Source: a virus. From it: a stretch of 35,897 nt of DNA. The notes under the pieces were generated by a model. That model was given only the letters and a program-made list of their open reading frames with translations. It ran no database searches and was not told the DNA's origin. Within the stretch, counting starts at the first letter, position 1. Each line of letters begins with the position of its first letter. The stretch covers positions 1 to 35,897 of the IMG/VR virus record IMGVR_UViG_3300044678_001681; one strand, written 5' to 3'. Made by a program: the position numbers and the translations under genes. This document shows, in pieces, positions 5,970 to 13,010 of this stretch.

Positions 5970-5999
5970 TTTCCGGCTGTTTGTGCCGTAGTTTGTGAC

Positions 6000-6434
6000 T
6001 TATTTCACCGCGTCGACGGCGCTGTAGCAGGCTTCAAGTCCGGCGTCGGTTCGTCCAGCGAGGGCAGCGAGCCGCGCAAGAAATCGGCCATGAGCGCCTG
6101 ATAGTTCAGCCCCGTTGGCACCCTCACAACCAGATCGGGGAGCTTCGGACACTCCGGCGGGGCGCTCGGGGCGGTCGCGCAGGCTGTCAAGAGCAGTATC
6201 GAGAGTGCGCTGAACACCTGCCAGGCGCGCGGCTTGTTTTTTCGTGGCTGCATCGTAAGCCTCCTGTAGTTTTCTTTCAGTGTCGCGGGCGGCTTTGAAA
6301 GAATCTGCCCGTTCCTTTTCAATCTTCGCCGTCCAACGGGTATCGGCCGAGTTGCTTCCCTTGGCGTTCCAATAGAATCCGTTCGCCACAAATGCCAGCA
6401 CCACGGCGAGGATAAGCATCGGATTGGGGATCAT
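6000..6434 (-). CDS. Rz: Inner-membrane spanin Rz
   Basis: A 144-aa protein with one N-terminal transmembrane segment (about residues 7-20, LILAVVLAFVANGF). A long charged coiled-coil region follows (about 30-85) and then a C-terminal domain. This is the layout of type II-membrane i-spanins. It spans the periplasm with the nested Rz1 lipoprotein and fuses inner and outer membranes in the last step of lysis. It starts in the stop of the endolysin gene (ATGA overlap) and is the last gene of the late - strand run, next to attP. Confidence 0.85.
   Translation of the reverse strand: MIPNPMLILAVVLAFVANGFYWNAKGSNSADTRWTAKIEKERADSFKAARDTERKLQEAYDAATKKQAARLAGVQRTLDTALDSLRDRPERPAGVSEAPRSGCEGANGAELSGAHGRFLARLAALAGRTDAGLEACYSAVDAVK
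6005..6253 (-). CDS. Rz1: Outer-membrane spanin Rz1 (nested in Rz)
   Basis: An 82-aa lipoprotein encoded in a different frame entirely inside Rz. The signal sequence carries a basic start (MQPRKNKPR), a hydrophobic stretch and the lipobox LLTAC, with C about residue 24. The mature part is Pro-rich (TAPSAPPECPKLP). The start at 6253 was chosen because it puts the lipobox at normal distance; upstream in-frame codons add only a shadow of Rz. Nested Rz/Rz1 pairs are typical of lambdoid phages. Confidence 0.85.
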   Translation of the reverse strand: MQPRKNKPRAWQVFSALSILLLTACATAPSAPPECPKLPDLVVRVPTGLNYQALMADFLRGSLPSLDEPTPDLKPATAPSTR

Positions 6435-6859
6435 GACTCGAACATCGCCCGTTCTGCCATCCGGCGCCGGGACAGGCCGGCCAGCACATTACCCCCAGCC
6501 TTGTTCCATCGGTCGAACTGCGCCGCGACGGCCTCGAATGCAGCGCCGCCATTCAGCAGTTTCAGCATGGTCGAATTCTTGAACGCTTCCCTTCCGATGT
6601 TGTAGATCAGGCTGCACAGGGCGTCGTATTGTCCCTGAGTCAGTTCCACGTCAACCAGATCATCAACGGCGTCTGCGGCCTCCTGTACGTCTTTGGCAAG
6701 CAGTTCGCGGGCGTCCTCTTCCGTTACCTCATCGCCAGGCTGAACGTGTTCAGTGGTGCCATATCCGATGGTCCAGACACCGGCAGGACATAAATACGCC
6801 TTTGACTTGAAGCCCTCGAATGACTTGACCAGATCAATGCAGGCGCTGGATGGCTTCAT
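6431..6859 (-). CDS. Endolysin, GH24 lysozyme with Glu-Cys-Thr triad
   Basis: A 142-aa T4-lysozyme-type muramidase that cleaves peptidoglycan. The catalytic arrangement is E15-8aa-C24-5aa-T30 (FEG, YLCPAG, WTIGYG). Cys replaces the Asp of T4 lysozyme; an E-C-T triad of this spacing is known in other phage lysozymes. No signal-arrest-release segment or signal peptide is visible, so it should need the holin for release. Start and stop overlap the holin and Rz genes by 4 nt each, giving a compact holin-endolysin-spanin lysis cassette. Confidence 0.92.
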   Translation of the reverse strand: MKPSSACIDLVKSFEGFKSKAYLCPAGVWTIGYGTTEHVQPGDEVTEEDARELLAKDVQEAADAVDDLVDVELTQGQYDALCSLIYNIGREAFKNSTMLKLLNGGAAFEAVAAQFDRWNKAGGNVLAGLSRRRMAERAMFES

Positions 6860-7170
6860 TTGACCGCCCCGAATTTATCCTCGGCCCACTTCTCCATGCG
6901 GAAGATGGCGCGGCTGCCCATGTGTCCGCTGATGCCGATCAGCACGGCGGAGAGCAATTTGTTGAGGTCGGCCGCCTCACATAGCCAGAAGGTGAGCAGA
7001 CCGGCAAAGCCGCTGGTAATCAACTCGCCAACCAGTTCCGTAATGTTGAAGGCTCTGGCGGTGCCCTCTTTCACCTTGCGCGCGAAATTCACCGCGCCGC
7101 CAAGTGCGGCAAGACCGAGCACCCACAGGTAGGTGATCAGCGGGTAATTGCTCGGGTCTTTTTCAGGCAT
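6856..7170 (-). CDS. Holin
   Basis: A 104-aa membrane protein with about three hydrophobic segments (about 10-25, 45-65 and 70-85) and a charged C-terminus (KWAEDKFGAVK). Size, topology and position just upstream of the endolysin indicate a holin. The sequence resembles the LydA / holin superfamily III group. It would form the inner-membrane lesions that release the cytoplasmic endolysin. The start at 7170 has GGAAAG nearby. Confidence 0.82.
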   Translation of the reverse strand: MPEKDPSNYPLITYLWVLGLAALGGAVNFARKVKEGTARAFNITELVGELITSGFAGLLTFWLCEAADLNKLLSAVLIGISGHMGSRAIFRMEKWAEDKFGAVK

Positions 7171-7206
7171 GATGCTTTCCTTCCCGCCCTCTATGGGGCA
7201 GATGCG

Positions 7207-7545
7207 TTAGTCGGCGATACGAAGTCTTGCGGAAAACTGTATAGCTTGGCTACCCACATACACATCATCAGGGTTCATCCAGAACTTGTATTCAGGCGCG
7301 TCGGCTCCATACACCTTCGCGCCGAGATAGCCCCGCCAGCCCCACAGATTCCACGCGATGAACGGCAACGGAACGTAGCTGTAGAACCGCAAGATGCGAG
7401 TGAAGTACGGCGGCTTGAACCAGTTACCTTCCTGCCCAAGCGGATGCAGTACATCCCCCCAGCGCAGCGCGAGGGTCACGCCGAAGGTGCTGCGCTTCGG
7501 GTTCGTGATGCCTTCGTCGCAGGTGGTGAGTTGAAAGACTCTCAC
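7207..7545 (-). CDS. Conserved phage protein of unknown function (112 aa)
   Basis: The protein is unusually rich in aromatic residues (WFKPPYFTRILRFYSYVPLP, then WNLWGWRGYLG). I recall it as a conserved phage protein found between tail fibre and lysis genes, without known function. It starts with GTG at 7545, overlapping the previous stop by 4 nt (GTGA), so translation is probably coupled. The hydrophobic centre might be membrane-associated. It is followed by a 36-nt gap and then the holin. Confidence 0.7.
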   Translation of the reverse strand: MRVFQLTTCDEGITNPKRSTFGVTLALRWGDVLHPLGQEGNWFKPPYFTRILRFYSYVPLPFIAWNLWGWRGYLGAKVYGADAPEYKFWMNPDDVYVGSQAIQFSARLRIAD

Positions 7546-7715
7546 GGAGCAGCCACAACATACAGGCGTCCCACTGTCACAACCAGCGTCTCATTCGGCT
7601 GTCGATTGACCGCCTTAAAATAATCGTCCTGCGAGACATCAATCACATCATCCGGCAGCGCATCAGGAAGTAGGTCATCCGGGTAGAACGTGGCGTAACG
7701 CGGGCTGAACTTCAT
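7542..7715 (-). CDS. Small unknown protein downstream of tail fibre (57 aa)
   Basis: A short acidic protein (MKFSPRYATFYPDDLLPDAL, then DDVIDVSQDDYF) with a strong Shine-Dalgarno sequence AAGGAGATTCCC before the ATG at 7715. The N-terminal half resembles the start of phage fibre-assembly proteins. It lies directly after the fibre gene (11-nt gap), so a fibre chaperone or accessory role is possible. It overlaps the next gene by GTGA. Confidence 0.6.
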   Translation of the reverse strand: MKFSPRYATFYPDDLLPDALPDDVIDVSQDDYFKAVNRQPNETLVVTVGRLYVVAAP

Positions 7716-7725
7716 GGGAATCTCC

Positions 7726-8838
7726 TTACGTTTTTGCTATGTAATATTCGTATGAATCTTGAATTACATCATTCAGAGCCGCACCAGCGCCCAGTGTCAC
7801 GGTCGCCTTTAATGTGATGATTCCCGAAAGAGTTTCTGCCGGAGTAGTAAAGGCAACGCCGCCAGTGATCGCCGTCGACCATGCGGGGGAATTTGATGTT
7901 TCGATTGCATCAACATAAGCCACTTGAGAAGTAGCCCCTGTCCGGATGATTCGTCCAGTAACAACAATGATTGCACTGTTGTGGGCAATGGCAGTGCTAT
8001 CCGCTATGACGGTCGCCCCGAAATAAACCCTGATTCGTTTCGTTGTGGCGTTTGCCGCGCACCGGAATAACAGGGAAAAAACCAGCGTATCTCCATTGGC
8101 AGAGAGAATTCCGGCAGGAATCGACGACGACTTGAGAATATTTTCAGCGGTATCGGCAGGGCTTCCACTGCCCGTTGCTGCGTCGACTAGTAGTTGTCGG
8201 TTTTTGTATTGATCGAATCGCAGTGCATGTTCTGGCGAAGTTGCTGTGCCTACGGCAAAGGCCGTAGAACTTGATCCAACAGATGTTCCGTCTTCTCTTA
8301 CTGGATACGCTCGACACGCCGTAGTCGTCTTGGTCTCCAGCACCCACGCATCGCCAGCGGCAGCCGTCAGGTTCGCATTACCTGCGATGTCGAACGTAGC
8401 GCCGTGCGTCAAGACAGTACCGGCCAGCGGATAGAACGTCCGAGTTGCTCCTGCTTGTGGCGCCGTGACAAAGCCTGTGATCGTCACAGCTGATCCAGTT
8501 CCGTCCAGAATATCCGGCGACGTGACAGCGAAGAAGTCCATCGTCGTCGCGTGCTGCGTGATGTTGCCTCGGGCAGAGTTGATGCCGCCGGTGAGGTTGC
8601 CGCCTGCCTTGTCTAGCGGGCCGGCCGTCAGGGTATAGAGCGTGATCCATGCGCTGTTCGCGGCATTGCGCTGCTTCAACAGCCCGGTGGTGGTATCCGC
8701 CCAATACTGATAGGCGAAGGTCACAGCGGGCGCGGTGGCACCGCTGCTGTTGCCGGCCAGTGCGACCAGTGCGAGATTGGCGTCGGCGCGGAAACTTGCG
8801 CCTGCGGCATTGGCTAGATCCATGTCATGTTGGCTCAT
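7726..8838 (-). CDS. Tail fibre / receptor-binding protein
   Basis: A 370-aa protein that directly follows the J-like gene with an ATGA overlap. The N-terminus (ANAAGASFRADANLALVALA, then YWADTTTGLLKQRNAANSAW) is a common phage fibre attachment module. The C-terminal two thirds are beta-rich with many Thr, Ser and Ala residues, as expected of a trimeric adhesin. No endosialidase or depolymerase motif is recognised. It is likely to set host range. Confidence 0.75.
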   Translation of the reverse strand: MSQHDMDLANAAGASFRADANLALVALAGNSSGATAPAVTFAYQYWADTTTGLLKQRNAANSAWITLYTLTAGPLDKAGGNLTGGINSARGNITQHATTMDFFAVTSPDILDGTGSAVTITGFVTAPQAGATRTFYPLAGTVLTHGATFDIAGNANLTAAAGDAWVLETKTTTACRAYPVREDGTSVGSSSTAFAVGTATSPEHALRFDQYKNRQLLVDAATGSGSPADTAENILKSSSIPAGILSANGDTLVFSLLFRCAANATTKRIRVYFGATVIADSTAIAHNSAIIVVTGRIIRTGATSQVAYVDAIETSNSPAWSTAITGGVAFTTPAETLSGIITLKATVTLGAGAALNDVIQDSYEYYIAKT

Positions 8839-11441
8839 GCGGGCACCTTTATGTCGATTGCGAGCGTTGATACGGCGATGTTGTGGGTAGCGCTGCCGCT
8901 GGCCAGGTCGAGCTTGAACTTGGCGGCGCGGCAGGTAAAATCGGCGACGAAGAAGGGCATCCACGACGACCAGGTCGGGCTGCCGGCAGGATCGTCGTCG
9001 GTGATCGCGGCGTACAGGGTGACGTCGCAATCGTTGATCGCGTCGCCGTCGATCGGGCCCCATTCGTCAATCGGATCGGTCTTGCTGTCGATCAGGTCGG
9101 CGGCGTCGAAACTGGTGGCAGCGATGTCGGCCTCGAAGCGACGCGTGGCGACGGTGGCCAGATCCACCGTGGCGCTGAAGGCATAGCTGCCGGTGCCGCT
9201 GATGCCGCCCAGCGCGTCGATAAAGGTCCAGTCGTCGATGGGGGTGGCCATGCTGTCGATGGTGCTGGCGCTGTCAAGCTGCAGCGCGCCGCCGACCACT
9301 GCCGTGTTGGTCTTGGCGCCGGTGAAGGCCGCCTGCTGCGTGCTGGTGGCGACCGTGGTCCAGCCGGTGACCATGCCTTCGGTGGCGACGAAGCTGGCCG
9401 CCGTGGTGCTGTAGTTGCCCGACGAGTCGAGCGCCTTGGCCATGTAGGTGCCGGTCATCAGCGGCACGCTGCCGGTGACCGCGTCACCGTTGAATTCTTC
9501 GATGATGATGCCGTTTTCCCATGCGGCGCCGGTGGTGGCCGGGGCGTGCCGGATGACGATGCGGCCGCCAATGCGAACATCGAGATCGGTAGTCAGCACC
9601 CAGCTCGCCAGCGCGAAGCCGCCCGACTTGATCACCGCGAAGCCGCTGACATTGCCCGGCACGGCGGTGAGGCCGAGGATCTCCTTGGCCCGCGTACCGC
9701 TGTAGCCCGAGCGCACGCCCAGGGCGTTGCGCTGGCGCAGGCGGAATTCGTAATCGCCCGGCGCGATGTCGTTGATGTCGATTGAGGTGCCGGCGGTGGC
9801 GGGCAGCACTACCCACGTGCCGGCCGCAACGCGGTACTCGGGCAGGTAGTCGAGGTGGAAGGCATCGGTGACGGCCGCCCAGGACATCGTGGCGCGCGCC
9901 TTGACGCCGGCGCTGCCAGTGGTCTCGAACAGGGTTTCGGTAACGTCCGGCGTGCCTGGCGCGGCGACGGTGTAGGGGTCGGGCAGGTTGGTGTCAGAGG
10001 CGGGGTCGACGGTGGTTTCTTCGGCGCTCCAGGTGTAGCAGGCGGCGGCTTCTTCCTGCAGCGTCAGGTTCACGCTGCCGGCTTCGTTGAACTGCCAGCC
10101 GGTGACCTTGAACACCTTGCTGCTCCAGCCCATTTGCGCCAGCGACAGCATCACGTTGTCCCAGGTGGCGAGCTTGAAGGCGGAGAGTTTCATCGGTGCC
10201 TGCACGGTGATGCCCTGGCGCGATTTCTCGACCATCATCTTCGCCAGACGCTGCGCGGTGGCCGGGCTGGTGGTGACCGGCAGGGCGATGTCGCGGAAGA
10301 TCGTGGCGCCGTCCTGCGTGGCGTAGGTGGCGTTGGTGACGGGCGTGAAGTCGCCCGGCTGCCAGTATTTGTCCGGGTCGACGTAGGTGCCCTTGATGGC
10401 GTTGTAGAGGTCTTGCCGGGGCACGCGGGCGCGCACTTGCACTTGCCCGGCAAGGTCGTCTTCGTCGAGCGTGACGGTGGGCGATTCGTAGGCGCCGACG
10501 TGCAGCGTCCACAGGCCGGCGGGCCAGGTCAGGGCGCCGCCGCAGCCGGACAGGAGCGATTCCATGCAGGCGCGCGGCGTGCTGCCGGTGTCGAGCACGC
10601 CGTTGACCGTGTAGCGCGCCTCGGTGCCGCCGGCGGCCAGCGCCACGGCTTCGTCGCAGATGTTGGCGGCGGCGGTCAGGGCGGTATCGTCGATCTCGGC
10701 TGAGGTGCTGGCCAGGCCGTAGCTGCCGGCGAGGTAATCGCGCACGGCCAGCGCGAGATTCTGCGACCAGACGGTGAGGCCGGTGCGCGGGTCGTAGAGC
10801 TTTTTGCCACGCACCACGGCCTTGATGTTGGGGATGCCGCGCGGGAATACGTCGCCGCTCCAGGTCAGCTTGATGTAGAGGTAAGCGACGCCCTGCAGGC
10901 GGTGGGCGCTGGTCCAGCCGAGGCCGGCGGCGACGAGATCGGCATCGGCCACCTGGTCGGTGGCGCCCAGGTGCGCGGTGACGGTGGCGAACCCGCTGAA
11001 CTTGGCGGCGGTCGATAGCTCGTCGTTGAAGTAGACCGCCTCGACGGCGTCGATCTCATGCCCGGCGATTCCGATCACCAAGTGCAGGGTGCTGTTGTCG
11101 GCGCTCGACGCGGCGAACACCAGCGGCCCGGAGACCATGGCGCGACCGTAGATGATCTGGCGGTTGGCGACGGCCGAGCGGATGACGTGGGTGCGCTGCG
11201 TGGCTTGGGAGGTGAAGGATGGAGACGTTGGTGTAGCCTCTCCTCCGCCGGACAAAGCCGCCCCGATCAGGCTGCTGGTCGCTTGACTGGCAATCGCGCC
11301 AGCGGCCCATCCGACGGCATTGCCCACGACCAACTCCGAGCCGAAGAACAATCCGGCATCGAGCGCGCCAAAAGCAACCGCAGACGCGACCTCGGTGGCC
11401 ACCACATCCGCAACGAGGGCGGCAACGACTGAGGACGGCAT
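8835..11441 (-). CDS. Tail tip host-specificity protein (J-like)
   Basis: An 868-aa protein at the lambda J position, after an NlpC/P60-like gene and before the fibre. The N-terminal part is Ala-rich and hydrophobic, with possible membrane-active segments. A hub-like domain includes the stretch SAVANRQIIYGRAMVSGPLV near residue 85, common in phage tip-attachment proteins. Fibronectin type III-like repeats follow (about 500-680), then a beta-rich C-terminal receptor-contact region. The start at 11441 overlaps the previous stop (TAATG). It is the longest protein in the genome and, with the fibre, the main host-range determinant. Confidence 0.88.
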   Translation of the reverse strand: MPSSVVAALVADVVATEVASAVAFGALDAGLFFGSELVVGNAVGWAAGAIASQATSSLIGAALSGGGEATPTSPSFTSQATQRTHVIRSAVANRQIIYGRAMVSGPLVFAASSADNSTLHLVIGIAGHEIDAVEAVYFNDELSTAAKFSGFATVTAHLGATDQVADADLVAAGLGWTSAHRLQGVAYLYIKLTWSGDVFPRGIPNIKAVVRGKKLYDPRTGLTVWSQNLALAVRDYLAGSYGLASTSAEIDDTALTAAANICDEAVALAAGGTEARYTVNGVLDTGSTPRACMESLLSGCGGALTWPAGLWTLHVGAYESPTVTLDEDDLAGQVQVRARVPRQDLYNAIKGTYVDPDKYWQPGDFTPVTNATYATQDGATIFRDIALPVTTSPATAQRLAKMMVEKSRQGITVQAPMKLSAFKLATWDNVMLSLAQMGWSSKVFKVTGWQFNEAGSVNLTLQEEAAACYTWSAEETTVDPASDTNLPDPYTVAAPGTPDVTETLFETTGSAGVKARATMSWAAVTDAFHLDYLPEYRVAAGTWVVLPATAGTSIDINDIAPGDYEFRLRQRNALGVRSGYSGTRAKEILGLTAVPGNVSGFAVIKSGGFALASWVLTTDLDVRIGGRIVIRHAPATTGAAWENGIIIEEFNGDAVTGSVPLMTGTYMAKALDSSGNYSTTAASFVATEGMVTGWTTVATSTQQAAFTGAKTNTAVVGGALQLDSASTIDSMATPIDDWTFIDALGGISGTGSYAFSATVDLATVATRRFEADIAATSFDAADLIDSKTDPIDEWGPIDGDAINDCDVTLYAAITDDDPAGSPTWSSWMPFFVADFTCRAAKFKLDLASGSATHNIAVSTLAIDIKVPA

Positions 11442-11854
11442 TACCCAATCCTCCACGAGCACAGCAGGCCCGGATGGTCGAGTGCCATCAGCAGCGTGCC
11501 TTCCGGCGCGGTGAGCACCACCTGACGGCCGACGCAGACGCCGAGATGGTCTTCGCCCTGGTCGTCCCGAAACAGCAGCAGATCACCGCGCATCGCCGAA
11601 AAAGTCGGCGCTGGCGACACGGCGAGCGTGGCGGTCACGGCCTCGCCGAGCGAGGGCGCGATCTTGGCAATACGCGCCAGCGCCTGGCGCTTGGTCTTGT
11701 AGCCTTTGAAGCGCGTCCAGTAATCCACATCGGTCAGCGCCTCGACCGCCGCGCAGGCGACACGCAGGCAGTCGTGCTGGCCCAACACATAGGGCTGCTG
11801 CCGGGCGGCCTCGATCACGGCGGTCAGGCGCTCGGGCCAGTCATGGCGACGCAT
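11441..11854 (-). CDS. NlpC/P60-like tail tip protein
   Basis: A 137-aa protein with QPYVLGQHDCLRVACAAVEA (about 21-40), the catalytic-Cys region of NlpC/P60-related phage proteins. A later part, DHLGVCVG, carries a likely catalytic His. These proteins sit in the tail tip beside J and probably help the tail through the cell wall. The segment SPAPTF (about residue 83) is encoded by a copy of the dispersed motif, so the repeat is read in frame here. Overlaps: TGATG with the gene before, TAATG with J. Confidence 0.75.
   Translation of the reverse strand: MRRHDWPERLTAVIEAARQQPYVLGQHDCLRVACAAVEALTDVDYWTRFKGYKTKRQALARIAKIAPSLGEAVTATLAVSPAPTFSAMRGDLLLFRDDQGEDHLGVCVGRQVVLTAPEGTLLMALDHPGLLCSWRIG
11600..11623 (-). 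repeat. Dispersed motif copy inside the NlpC/P60-like gene
   Basis: AAAGTCGGCGCTGGCGACAC on the + strand is an inverted relative of the copy at 95-110. It is read by the - strand gene as SPAPTF. Confidence 0.6.
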
Positions 11855-12411
11855 CAGCCCATCCCCCACGTAATCTGCTTTTCGACCATCTGCGGCACAA
11901 ACTCGAAACCCATGTCGCCGGGGTAATCGATCTGCTGGTCTTCGTGGTTGTAGCGGCGCACGCGAGGGCGGTCCCAGTCGGCCAGGCGCGATTCGGCGGA
12001 CACGGTGATGGTGGCGGTTTCGCCCAGCGCAATGTCCATGGTGTCGAGCCGGCCCCAGAAGATCAGCACCGGGTCGGCGATGATGGCGTGCGCGGAGGTG
12101 AGCGGCGCCAGCCACACCTTGCAGGCGCGGCCCTGGTACTGCGTGCCCAGCGCCAGCGAGATCGCGGCGGGGTCGATGCCGCTGATGCGGAAGGCCAGCC
12201 CGCGCGCCTGCAGGTCGGCGCCCTCGTTGATCGGGTCGATGCTGCCCAGGCGGCCGACGCCGAGCCAGTCGTAGCCGTTCCATGAGAAATTCACGCCGGA
12301 ATTGTTCACGCGCAGGAATTGCGACGGGAAATCCATTTCGACAAGCACGATGGCCGGTACATGACCAGCGGCCAGCGCGTTGTCGACGGCGGTGGTGACG
12401 GTGCGACTCAC
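11854..12411 (-). CDS. Minor tail protein (tail tip, 185 aa)
   Basis: A beta-rich protein between the M-like gene and the NlpC/P60-like gene, in the place of lambda L. It contains VPAIVLVEMDFPSQFLRVNN and WNGYDWLGVGRLGSIDP stretches that I recall from siphophage tail-tip proteins. It most likely forms part of the tail hub. The GTG at 12411 was chosen because it overlaps the previous stop (GTGA); a longer N-terminus from an upstream ATG would read antisense to real coding sequence. Confidence 0.7.
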   Translation of the reverse strand: MSRTVTTAVDNALAAGHVPAIVLVEMDFPSQFLRVNNSGVNFSWNGYDWLGVGRLGSIDPINEGADLQARGLAFRISGIDPAAISLALGTQYQGRACKVWLAPLTSAHAIIADPVLIFWGRLDTMDIALGETATITVSAESRLADWDRPRVRRYNHEDQQIDYPGDMGFEFVPQMVEKQITWGMG

Positions 12412-13010
12412 GACCACGCCTCGATGCAGTCGATCGGGAAGCTGGAAAACTTGCCGGGCTGCGTGTTCCACTTCAACTCGTCGGCGGCCAGCATGAAGGT
12501 GGTTGTCGGGCGGTCGAGCGTCACCGCAGCGTTGTCGGCGGGCGAGGCGCGCAGCGGCGGCTCAAAAGTCAGCGTCATCTGCCCGCTGCCGTTGGCCGTG
12601 GCATCGGTCACCACCATCTTCAGCTCGCCATTCACGGCGAAGTAATCGCCGGCCAGCAGCGTGGCGCCGACGGTGCAGCCATCGATAACCAGCGTGTTGC
12701 CGGTCTGCGCGGCGCCCATCACCAGAGGTGTGCCGGAGAGCGTGCCGCGCGGCGCCGTCCGCGCGAAGTTGTGGAGATAGAACCGCCCCGCCCTGCCGCG
12801 CAGCTTGACCAGGAAGGCCTGCAGCAGCGCCGCGTCGACCTCGGTGAGGTTCTCCATCATGAAGGAGGCCTTCCAGCGCGCGCCGGGCATTTCGACGGTT
12901 TGCACCGCGCCCGACAGCGGGCTGGAAAAGCTCTGCGTGTTGGGCACCAGCGACCAGTCGAGCACGCGCGGGGCGGCGCGGGTGAGCGTGGGCCAGGTCA
13001 GCGTCGTCAT
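12408..13010 (-). CDS. Minor/distal tail protein (200 aa)
   Basis: Immediately downstream of the tape measure gene with a 4-nt overlap, the usual place of lambda M or of a distal tail protein. The N-terminus (LTWPTLTRAAPRVLDWSLVP) and the segment YLHNFARTAPRG fit the family of tail proteins that start the tip complex. Predominantly beta. It probably links the tail tube to the hub. Confidence 0.7.
   Translation of the reverse strand: MTTLTWPTLTRAAPRVLDWSLVPNTQSFSSPLSGAVQTVEMPGARWKASFMMENLTEVDAALLQAFLVKLRGRAGRFYLHNFARTAPRGTLSGTPLVMGAAQTGNTLVIDGCTVGATLLAGDYFAVNGELKMVVTDATANGSGQMTLTFEPPLRASPADNAAVTLDRPTTTFMLAADELKWNTQPGKFSSFPIDCIEAWS

Larger units (their letters stand above)
5798..6000. promoter_or_regulatory. 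attP: attP region with repeated TTGTGAC arm-like sites
   Basis: Copies of GTGACGT or close variants lie on both sides of the tRNA core: 5800-5806, 5812-5818, 5842-5848 on the left; TTTGTGCC and TTTGTGAC at about 5980-6000 on the right. Short direct repeats on both arms of a core next to int are the usual layout of arm-type Int sites. The assignment is inferred from position and repetition. Confidence 0.6.

Noticed and set aside
7726-8838. Diversity-generating retroelement acting on the fibre gene
   Set aside because: No reverse transcriptase gene and no template/variable repeat pair found in the window.
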